A DNA stretch of 64,000 nt, from positions 1 to 64,000 of the forward strand of contig DAIDGQ010000018.1 in assembly GCA_027452215.1 (NCBI GenBank). The letters run 5' to 3'. Below, piece by piece: positions 56,246-64,000 of the stretch. Origin of the DNA: Granulicella sp. (GTDB taxonomy: Bacteria; Acidobacteriota; Terriglobia; Terriglobales; Acidobacteriaceae). Every line of letters starts with the position of its first letter. The first letter of the stretch is position 1. A program made the position numbers and the translations under genes. The notes under the pieces are model-generated. The model saw nothing but the letters and a program-made list of their open reading frames with translations, had not been told where the DNA came from and did not search any database.

Positions 56246-59200
56246 ATGTCCAACAATTCCTCTCGAATCAGCACAATCGTGCTGCCCATCATTGAACCCA
56301 CCAGTAAGTTCCCCCTTCAGTCAGTCGAGAATTCCGGATTCACCGGCATCTTCACCGGCTTCCTGCCGCGCAAACAAGCCTGGGCACCCGCCTGGTTTTA
56401 TAGCGCGCTCAACTGGCTGAGCCATACGTACTACGACGCAAACAACGCCCGGCAGCGCTTCGGCCCCAGCATGTACGGCTCTGACGTCGATCCCTATGCA
56501 CGCATTGGCTCCACGTGTCTCTTCCGCATCACACGTCTGCGCAACGAGTCCCTGTTCACTCTCTACCTCGCCCTCGACACGGACTCAGCCACGCTCGACG
56601 CAGGAACCACCTTTCCCGGTTCGGATGCCGGAATCAAAGCGATGTATCTCGCGCTTTCGTCCAGCACAATCTTTTCTGCGGTCAAGTTCTGTTACATACC
56701 CGGTCTGCTTGGATCCGACATGGATCCCGCTGCCTTTTCGCCGGGGTCCCTCTTCGTCGCCGCCGTGCCACCCTCCGCACTGTCTTCCGGTTACGATCCC
56801 GCCACCGGTCTGCGCGTGATCGCGCAAGGATCAGCCGTCGCGCAGGTGATACCGCTCGATAAGTTTCCCAGCGTCCAAAACGAACAGGTCTACGACACAA
56901 CGCCAACGATTGTGCCCGTCACCACCTCCTTGGTCTACGACCTCTCGCAGTTCAACCAGTTCGGAGCAACGCAGTTTTTATTGCCTGTCGCTTACATGCG
57001 AGACCGTGTACAGGGAAGCTACTACGTCAACAAGATGGGCAGTTCCGCAACGGTCAACAGTCTGTCTGCGCAGTGCGGACAAATCGCAGTCTTCACCGGT
57101 GGCCCCGGCTACAACGCATCCACAGCGACCCAGCTAACCCTCCAGTCCACAGCCGTCGCGCAGCCGCTCACAACCTATACGTTCAGCGACGACAACGGCA
57201 TCATCGTTGTCTCCGCCGTAAATCCCGGCTCCAGCGTCAACCAGGGTATCTGTTCGCTGATCTACAACTCCGCCTCTCCCGCAGAGCTCTTCGCTCGCCA
57301 GCAACTAGTCGGCTTTGCGCGAAGCAGCGCCTGGCAAACCAGCTTCGGTGTGCCCATCGTCGATTACGGTCCCGGCAATAGCAGCTTTACCTCGGCGCCC
57401 AGCGTCAAGGAACTCGCGCCCATCGCCATCTATAACCCCGCAACCCCGTTCCTCAACGGAGGATCGCTCGCAAATGTAGTCCGCAACCTCTTGCAGGCCA
57501 CTTACCTCTATCCCACCAGCGAACTCATCTCTATCCTGAAAGCCGCCACCACGTCGCAGACCACGGATAGCGGTGCAGGTCTTAGCGTCACCACAGCAGC
57601 GCTTGAGTTCAACATGAGCTCAAATGACACTGGCCTTGCGGATCAACTCAGTGTCCCCGTCGTCGCCACATTCACCACCACGCCCCTTTTTATAAGACCG
57701 GTCTTGGACCAGGCAGGCACTCGAGTCGCGGTCCCGGCAGCCAAGTCGTCAGCCTCGGTCGCTCCCGCGAGTGCCACGGTCGCTCCGTCTTCAAGCACTC
57801 TGAAGAAAGTCATCGACACGATCAAGTCGGTCGCCGAACCTGCCGCACCATCAAAGCCGGCCGCCGCGACGCCCGCCAGCACAACACCAACAGGCACTCC
57901 CGCCGTGGTCGCTCGAAACGGCACCACCATCAGCATCCCCGATCCTGTCAAGCGCATTCCAGTGCCGCAGGGGCCACCAATCCCCATTAAATTTCCACTA
58001 CCCCAGGGGCCGACCTCCATCACCATTGGCCTAAGTGCGTTCATCCCCAAAGAGGCGCTCAGCGGTACCGGCATCTCCAGCATCGAGATTGGAACCACTT
58101 TTCCGCAACAGAATCTCGGTGCCGGTGCCGCTGTCCAGTCGTCCGCACACATCGTGAACCTGATGGCGCGCGAGCATGCGAATGCAGCCATCGTTCCGTT
58201 CGCCCTCACCCTTGCGGGCCTGGGATTCAACTTTATCGCTGGCACCATCTACGTGCTCTCCTTCGCCGCCGGCAAGCTCACCGTGCGCGGGCCCGGCGCA
58301 TCCACCTCCATCTCTTCGTCGCCCAAAGGAGCCATCGGCGGTGTCACGTACATTGGCGCCCTAGTCTACAGCGATACCCTCACCACAGTGCTGATGTATC
58401 CGTTGGTGCAACTCCCCTTCACGCCACCCGCCGTGGGCGCCAACGGCATGCGCCAGGGCGTCAGCTACAACCTCCGCCTCACCTATGGCGCCAACGGAAG
58501 CGTCTACGACATCACCGACGCAGACAACGCCACCATCGCCACAAACATTGCCGTCGCAAACCCCATACCCACCGACAAGTCCAAGCCCGCACCCGGCGAC
58601 ATCTACTTCGGCAGCTTCGTCGGCGGAGCCACGCAAACCACACTCTGGGCCGTACCCATCTTCCTCAACGTCGTCCCATCGCAGCTCACCGGAGCCAGCT
58701 TCAACGGCTCCATCACCCTCAACGCCGAGTCCAGCGGAGTTCCGTCCTACGACCTCAAGATCACCGACAAATCCCTCTTCATCTACTCCAACATCAATGT
58801 CGATACCCTGACCATCGGCTCTGTCAGCTCGAAGAACGTCTACCTCGCCAGCGCCGTCATCAACTCCGCACCAGACGACCTCACCTCCGCCGCCTTCGCC
58901 CCCAGCAAGCTGATCATAGGCCTTGTGCGACCTGTATTTGTAGGTACGGAATTACAGTACGTCTTTGTGCCCGAGGACGACAGCGTCGTCATCGGCGGCG
59001 TGCGCTACATGCTGAGTGTCATCAACCTGGGCAATCTCACCTTCGACCCCAATGCCCTTCCCTACGCACCCGTCAACTGGCCGCAGTCGCAGTACTGGCA
59101 GTTCGCCAATCGCCACAATCCCTACCTCGACGTGCAGTACACCGGCAAGACACAGCAGGACCGCATCATCTCCGCCCAGCGTGACGTTGCCCGCATTGGT

Positions 59201-62200
59201 CTCGGCCTCTCAAATGCGCAGGAGCCAATGCAACTGTATCTCGACACCAACCCCGACACGATGACCGTCTGGCCCATCTACGCCTTCCCATTTGAGTTCG
59301 CAACCCAGACCGTCGACCAGGGCGCGCTCAAAAACATCTCGCAAACCATCATCGACATCCTCTCGAAGTCGGCCACCCTCAAAGAGATCAACCTCCCCTC
59401 AGCGACGCCTCCAGTATCGAATGCATCGACGGCAACCGCCCGGGCGTTCAGCCATGTTACCGAGTCCCTTCATGTCAGCATCGCTCCCAGTCCCACCTCT
59501 CTGGCCGGGCGCGAAGCTGCCGCCGCGGCGTCGATTAGTGTCAATCAGCCCGTCACCTCAGCCCCGGATGCTGAGCAAATCCTGCCCCCATCTGTCCTCA
59601 CACTCACCAATCCCTATACGAGTGACGCGGCCACCTCTCCAGACGCAACGCCCGCGATCAACACCACCGTGGCACCGCGCGTCATGGCCGCTACCATCGT
59701 CGGCACGCAGGTGCAGAACCTCTCCCCTAACGTGATTGCGGATAACTCCTTTGCCTCCTCGCTCGCCGCACAAAGCAGCCGCGCATCGCTGCAGAATCAG
59801 CAGGTCCAGGTTGAATTCTCAGCGACCAAGACGCTGGAGCCTGTCACGAACGCAGTGCAGGATCACGTCAGCGGCATCACCGTATCATCCTCCTCTGCGG
59901 CCGTCCTGCGGCGACGCTTTCAGACCATCTATGGCTTCTCCGTCTACAACACCGCAACCGGTGAAGCCTACATCGTCGAGGTCGTCGGATCCGATCTCAC
60001 CGTACCTGATCAGATTCCCTACCCAACACGCGATCAGACCTATGACCCCTTCTACGTCCGCGTCGTCTTCCTCAACAACCTCACCTGCTACAACATGTCG
60101 ATCATCGTGCCCTCCATGGTCTATGACCAGTACGGTCACCTCGCAAACCAGAACACGACCTACACCAACCTGCTCAGCAAGAAGGACGAGCTCGGCATCG
60201 GCTATCTCTACTCGCTCTACGACAGCAGCAATAACTTCGATTCCATTGACGTGCAGGTATACAACGAAGACCCGTCCAGCGTTCCTCTTGCCTCCCAGAA
60301 TTATCTCTTCACCAACTTCCAGTACCAGACGCCTCAGCTAACCCTCTTCAATCCCGGCATCCTCTTCCAGAACTTCACCTCCTTCCAATCGCGATCGGCA
60401 ACCCCCCGCGTCCTGGAGTCAATAGTCAACCCTGGCACTAACATCCACAGGAACGTCAACCCCGTTCTTCCAACCGAGAACTTCACCTTTGACCACGGCG
60501 CCATCAACTACTTCATCGCCCAGGTCCCACCCATCTACTTCTTCTGCCGCCGGAAAAATTGGAACGCCGACTGCCACCTGATGCAGGCCACCAACCCCAG
60601 CGGTACCTCGGCTTACATGGCATTCGGTGGCGGCGATCTTGTGCCCTTCCGTCTCGATGCGGAGTTCGACGTTGACAAGCGCCAGCCCGACCACCTGTAC
60701 AAGTTCACCGCCGGCTTCGCGGATCAGAAATATCTCGGCACAAGAACGATCTCCGTCTCCAACACGCCGTACATCGTCGGGGTCACCACCCAGAACGGCT
60801 TCCCGCAGTTCAATAACCTCTCCATCAACAGCAAAGGAGGCACTGCGGACCTCCAACTCGGCGCACCGAAGACCTTCACTTTCCCAACAGAGTGCTACGT
60901 CGTAGGCTCTGCCAGCACCATGTTCAGCAGCATCGCCGACGTCAACGCCGCAGTCCAGTCCACCATCCCCTACCTGGATACCGGGCAGTTCGCCAATCTC
61001 AACGCCGACGGCACGCTCTCCGACAAGCAGGAATTCCAACTCATCCCCTACAACAACCTTGTCTACCTCGTGCGAGCCGTCTCCAACTCGCCCGCGCTCA
61101 CTGCCATTGGAGGCCTCGGTGTCAGCTCCGGCCTGTTGATTGATACCTACGTTCCCACCTCCAGCGGCAATCTCGCACTCGCGCAAGGTGCGCGCTACAA
61201 GCGCAGCGGCATGCAATACTTCGGCTCCAGCTACACACCGGTCACCATGATCGATAGTCTCGACACCCTGGACTTCACCAGAATCACCGGCAACATCTTC
61301 TACGCTCCCACTATCTTCATTCCCATCCAGGAACTCGATGCCTCCAAAGGCATCGTCGCCAACCTCTCCAACTTCCTCGGCGAGCAGATGTGGACCTTTG
61401 TCTACGCAGAGATCGTCGCGCAGCCCGGCACCTCCGTCAACGGTGTGGCCTATCCCAAGGGCTTCAACATCGACGGCGAACAAAACCCCATCCTGAGTCT
61501 GCAGAAGCTGCACTTCGTCTACGATCCTCTGGCGACACTCTTCACGCCCAACGACCTCACCCACAAGTATCCGCTGCTGCCCAAGCAGCGCATCCTTGCG
61601 CTTTCGAACGATCAGATCCGCGAAGGCATTTGCTGGCGCACAGCCAATCCACTTCCAGGCCAGCGTCCTCCGCAGAACATCTGCGCACAGCAAATCCTGC
61701 CCGCGGGCGAGGGAATGGATCGCCCCAACATCATCTACTCGACACAAAACCACGCCGTCATCACCTCTGCCAGCACCACGCCAGACTACAAGGGCATGTC
61801 CGTCAACAGCATCATCGGCATCTCTGGCACCGTCTACAACATTGAGGAGTCAGGCTACAGTGGCGACCAGACCTCCGCTTCCTTCGTCTCATCCGTCTCA
61901 TCCGACACCAACCTCCTCATTAGCGTCTTGTTCGACTACAACAACAACGACCTCGGCAACATGACAGCCTACGACCCGACCACCTCCACGCGAGGCCTAG
62001 TCTTTCTCAATGGCTACCTCGGCATCAATGGCTACATGTTCTCCAGCCCCGACCACTTTGACGTAGATGACATTCGGCCCTCCTACATCCCGCAGCTTGA
62101 GCAGGTCACTAACATCATGGGTCAAGGCTGGGACTTCGGCTTCTACAACACCGACACAGATCTGCCGCGCCAGTATTGGAGCCTCACCTACGACACCTTC

Positions 62201-64000
62201 ACTGCTCCATCCCTTCCCAACTTCATCGCAAACACAGCGCCGTCCGCCGTCGATCCCACCTTCACCAACCGTACCCGCTCCCTCGTACTCAATCTGCAAA
62301 ACAACGTGCGCCCCACAGCCATCGGGCTCATGGACACCTACAGCTCCGTCGTCTCGGCCAACTTACATCTGCAGAACGGCGTCACCGGCTCCATCTTCCT
62401 CAGCAAGAAGGCTGACCGCGACGTAGCCTCCATCGGCACCAACCCCGGCCCCTCGCCCAACACCTTCCCCTTGTACGGCCTTCCCACCAAGTACGACTTC
62501 TTCATCTTCTCCCGCGACCACTACTGGACGCTCAACGGCGCAAAGTTCGAGCTGATCGACCAGGGCTACGCGATGTGTCTCGTCGACGACGGTACCGGCA
62601 CCGGCAACAAAGTTGCCAGTTACTTCATCGATGCCGATGGCAACTACTACGAGCTCTACAACTACGTTCTCTGGTCCGACGCTGGCGGTGTCATCGAGAC
62701 CCAGCCCTTCATTCTGAAGGTGACCCTTGGTGCCCCTGCCAACCCTACCTCCACGCCCACCACCTCCGAAACACCGAACAACGTCAACCCGCAAGACCTC
62801 GTCACGCAGATCAACAAGCTATCCAACATCATCTACGCCGTCATGGGGCCGTCGAGTCCTGGCCAGCCGCCCGCCTACCTGCCCATCCAGGGCATCGGTG
62901 CATCGGCAACCTCGGAGATTCAGGCCGCTCCCATTACAGGCGCGCCCGGCTTCAACGGATACACCCTGGGCGTCATGGCCTCGGCCTCAACCCATCTGCC
63001 CATCCAAATCAATCAGATCTACTCCGGCTCCACGGCCTATCCCATCGCGGGCACCACTACGCTGATCCCCTACAACGTAAAGTCCGAGAAGGCAGTGCCC
63101 TTCTATGGCTCGCTCTCGCATGGCCTCGACAGGCAGCAAACCGTTCCGACACTCTACTCCGCCGACGGCCTCACCACCATCACCAACGGTGTCTTCGGCG
63201 GCGACGGTCTCGGCTCGGTCATCGACCAGACCCTCGCCGGCGTCTTTGCAGGCAGCGCAGCCATTCCCGCTGTCGCAACCGGAGGCCAGGCTATCGGATC
63301 GGTGATGAAGGCCGACGCCGCGTTCTATACCTATAACGCTCTCAGCAACATCATCTTCGACTCAACCAACAAGACTGTCACCGCTACCGGCAGTCAGTAC
63401 TTCATAGACGTCACCGACCCCGCGAACCCCATCTATGGCGTCATCACGTTGCCCAAATTCATAATCAACAACAACACCTACTCCATCAACCTCAGCACAA
63501 CCCTGCCCGACGGAGTAACTCCCTGCTATACCCTCGTCGTCGGCGGCAAGAGCTATCTCTTCGATCCCTCCAACCAGATGGTCACCGCCGATCGCACCGT
63601 CTTCACCTTCAACACGCCTCTCGCCAACGTCTACACCGTCAGCTATGCCGACGTCGATGCGCCCACCAGCAGCAAGTCGCAGTACTCCATCGTCATGACG
63701 CCCTTCAGCATCGCTGCAGGAGGAGTCAGCCTTCCCATCGACGTCTTCAACACGCCAACCGCGCTCAACAGCATCCAGCTCGGCGTCACCGGACGTTCCT
63801 ACGCCTACAACCCCACGCAACCCACCATCACCATCACCCAGGGCGCAACTCCTCCCAAGGTTGTTTCTATCCAGACAGGTCTAACCTTCGTCTCTTCCTC
63901 CGGTTATGGCTACGTCATCGGCTTTGCGAATAGCCAGTACACCATAAACGGCACGCCGATGTTCCCCTACAATGCCTCCATCGCACCAACGCCCGCAAGC
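56246..64000 (+). CDS. Giant uncharacterised protein, at least 2585 residues, runs off the window
   Basis: The frame starts at ATG 56246, six bases after GGAGA, and stays open for 2585 codons to the window edge. I translated it throughout and met no stop. It begins SNNSSRISTIVLPIIEP, with no clear Sec, Tat or lipoprotein signal. Composition is rich in Thr, Ser, Asn, Tyr, Pro and Val with only about a dozen Cys, and reads as mostly beta-structure. Three Pro/Ala/Thr/Ser-rich linkers (about residues 490-560, 1050-1155 and 2162-2185) divide it into four blocks. One hydrophobic stretch (about 648-677, AIVPFALTLAGLGFNFIAGT) may be a membrane or core segment. Near the window end short repeats appear (GKSYLFDPSNQMVTAD and GRSYAYNPTQPTITIT). 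I recognise no family. It directly follows the decayed region and is transcribed away from it. Confidence 0.88.
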   Translation, partial: MSNNSSRISTIVLPIIEPTSKFPLQSVENSGFTGIFTGFLPRKQAWAPAWFYSALNWLSHTYYDANNARQRFGPSMYGSDVDPYARIGSTCLFRITRLRNESLFTLYLALDTDSATLDAGTTFPGSDAGIKAMYLALSSSTIFSAVKFCYIPGLLGSDMDPAAFSPGSLFVAAVPPSALSSGYDPATGLRVIAQGSAVAQVIPLDKFPSVQNEQVYDTTPTIVPVTTSLVYDLSQFNQFGATQFLLPVAYMRDRVQGSYYVNKMGSSATVNSLSAQCGQIAVFTGGPGYNASTATQLTLQSTAVAQPLTTYTFSDDNGIIVVSAVNPGSSVNQGICSLIYNSASPAELFARQQLVGFARSSAWQTSFGVPIVDYGPGNSSFTSAPSVKELAPIAIYNPATPFLNGGSLANVVRNLLQATYLYPTSELISILKAATTSQTTDSGAGLSVTTAALEFNMSSNDTGLADQLSVPVVATFTTTPLFIRPVLDQAGTRVAVPAAKSSASVAPASATVAPSSSTLKKVIDTIKSVAEPAAPSKPAAATPASTTPTGTPAVVARNGTTISIPDPVKRIPVPQGPPIPIKFPLPQGPTSITIGLSAFIPKEALSGTGISSIEIGTTFPQQNLGAGAAVQSSAHIVNLMAREHANAAIVPFALTLAGLGFNFIAGTIYVLSFAAGKLTVRGPGASTSISSSPKGAIGGVTYIGALVYSDTLTTVLMYPLVQLPFTPPAVGANGMRQGVSYNLRLTYGANGSVYDITDADNATIATNIAVANPIPTDKSKPAPGDIYFGSFVGGATQTTLWAVPIFLNVVPSQLTGASFNGSITLNAESSGVPSYDLKITDKSLFIYSNINVDTLTIGSVSSKNVYLASAVINSAPDDLTSAAFAPSKLIIGLVRPVFVGTELQYVFVPEDDSVVIGGVRYMLSVINLGNLTFDPNALPYAPVNWPQSQYWQFANRHNPYLDVQYTGKTQQDRIISAQRDVARIGLGLSNAQEPMQLYLDTNPDTMTVWPIYAFPFEFATQTVDQGALKNISQTIIDILSKSATLKEINLPSATPPVSNASTATARAFSHVTESLHVSIAPSPTSLAGREAAAAASISVNQPVTSAPDAEQILPPSVLTLTNPYTSDAATSPDATPAINTTVAPRVMAATIVGTQVQNLSPNVIADNSFASSLAAQSSRASLQNQQVQVEFSATKTLEPVTNAVQDHVSGITVSSSSAAVLRRRFQTIYGFSVYNTATGEAYIVEVVGSDLTVPDQIPYPTRDQTYDPFYVRVVFLNNLTCYNMSIIVPSMVYDQYGHLANQNTTYTNLLSKKDELGIGYLYSLYDSSNNFDSIDVQVYNEDPSSVPLASQNYLFTNFQYQTPQLTLFNPGILFQNFTSFQSRSATPRVLESIVNPGTNIHRNVNPVLPTENFTFDHGAINYFIAQVPPIYFFCRRKNWNADCHLMQATNPSGTSAYMAFGGGDLVPFRLDAEFDVDKRQPDHLYKFTAGFADQKYLGTRTISVSNTPYIVGVTTQNGFPQFNNLSINSKGGTADLQLGAPKTFTFPTECYVVGSASTMFSSIADVNAAVQSTIPYLDTGQFANLNADGTLSDKQEFQLIPYNNLVYLVRAVSNSPALTAIGGLGVSSGLLIDTYVPTSSGNLALAQGARYKRSGMQYFGSSYTPVTMIDSLDTLDFTRITGNIFYAPTIFIPIQELDASKGIVANLSNFLGEQMWTFVYAEIVAQPGTSVNGVAYPKGFNIDGEQNPILSLQKLHFVYDPLATLFTPNDLTHKYPLLPKQRILALSNDQIREGICWRTANPLPGQRPPQNICAQQILPAGEGMDRPNIIYSTQNHAVITSASTTPDYKGMSVNSIIGISGTVYNIEESGYSGDQTSASFVSSVSSDTNLLISVLFDYNNNDLGNMTAYDPTTSTRGLVFLNGYLGINGYMFSSPDHFDVDDIRPSYIPQLEQVTNIMGQGWDFGFYNTDTDLPRQYWSLTYDTFTAPSLPNFIANTAPSAVDPTFTNRTRSLVLNLQNNVRPTAIGLMDTYSSVVSANLHLQNGVTGSIFLSKKADRDVASIGTNPGPSPNTFPLYGLPTKYDFFIFSRDHYWTLNGAKFELIDQGYAMCLVDDGTGTGNKVASYFIDADGNYYELYNYVLWSDAGGVIETQPFILKVTLGAPANPTSTPTTSETPNNVNPQDLVTQINKLSNIIYAVMGPSSPGQPPAYLPIQGIGASATSEIQAAPITGAPGFNGYTLGVMASASTHLPIQINQIYSGSTAYPIAGTTTLIPYNVKSEKAVPFYGSLSHGLDRQQTVPTLYSADGLTTITNGVFGGDGLGSVIDQTLAGVFAGSAAIPAVATGGQAIGSVMKADAAFYTYNALSNIIFDSTNKTVTATGSQYFIDVTDPANPIYGVITLPKFIINNNTYSINLSTTLPDGVTPCYTLVVGGKSYLFDPSNQMVTADRTVFTFNTPLANVYTVSYADVDAPTSSKSQYSIVMTPFSIAAGGVSLPIDVFNTPTALNSIQLGVTGRSYAYNPTQPTITITQGATPPKVVSIQTGLTFVSSSGYGYVIGFANSQYTINGTPMFPYNASIAPTPAS

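Noticed and set aside
60419-61753. 444-residue open frame on the minus strand
   Set aside because: It lies wholly antisense to the giant plus-strand frame, has no ribosome site or domain, and its composition is the mirror of GC-rich third positions on the other strand.
1-64000. tRNA, rRNA or CRISPR array
   Set aside because: No tRNA-like cloverleaf, rRNA-like stretch or regularly spaced direct repeat was noticed in the intergenic regions. tRNAscan-SE and a CRISPR finder would confirm this.

Overview
The window looks like chromosomal DNA of a soil Acidobacteriota, probably class Terriglobia. This is an inference from gene content: an Oar-like TonB-dependent receptor with an N-terminal carboxypeptidase-regulatory domain, a DUF1549/DUF1553 cytochrome next to a DUF1501 protein, a Tat-exported DUF1680/GH31 glycosidase set, and GC-rich third codon positions. 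No rRNA, tRNA, CRISPR array or transposase was seen.

Layout. 0.2-4.9 kb: divergent S9 prolyl-oligopeptidase-type peptidase and DUF885 protein. 5.0-8.7 kb: Ku and LigD, a bacterial NHEJ pair. 9.2-15.6 kb: a LysR regulator divergent from an Oar-like receptor, then a metallo-beta-lactamase-fold hydrolase. 15.7-33.3 kb: a large divergent block. On the minus strand it holds an ABC importer of the type found beside urea carboxylases, a multidomain planctomycete-type cytochrome and a DUF1501 protein, a c-type cytochrome lipoprotein and a glutathione-peroxidase-fold protein. On the plus strand it holds a beta-propeller protein, two DUF1989 proteins, a biotin-dependent urea/guanidine carboxylase and allophanate hydrolase. 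With both DUF1989 proteins present, guanidine is a better substrate guess than urea: guanidine to carboxyguanidine to allophanate to ammonia plus CO2. 33.3-44.4 kb: four Tat-exported proteins for plant or microbial polysaccharide (GH31, two DUF1680/GH127-type enzymes, DUF5695), followed by a broken GH3 gene. 45.3-51.9 kb: a CusCBA-type copper/silver RND efflux operon with a small cysteine-rich exported protein. 52.2-56.0 kb: a run of decayed genes (rhomboid, TolB-like propeller, membrane protein, O-methyltransferase, SDR). 56.2 kb to the window edge: one uninterrupted reading frame of at least 2585 codons that I do not recognise.

Most notable: (1) the giant open frame at 56246-64000, which has no stop in the window and no known domain that I can see; (2) ATGA/GTGA overlaps tying a DUF1549/DUF1553 cytochrome to the guanidine/urea importer; (3) a glutathione-peroxidase fold whose peroxidatic residue is serine; (4) a dense cluster of pseudogenes beside the giant gene; (5) a TTGTATACAA-like motif repeated in the peptidase and glycosidase promoter regions.
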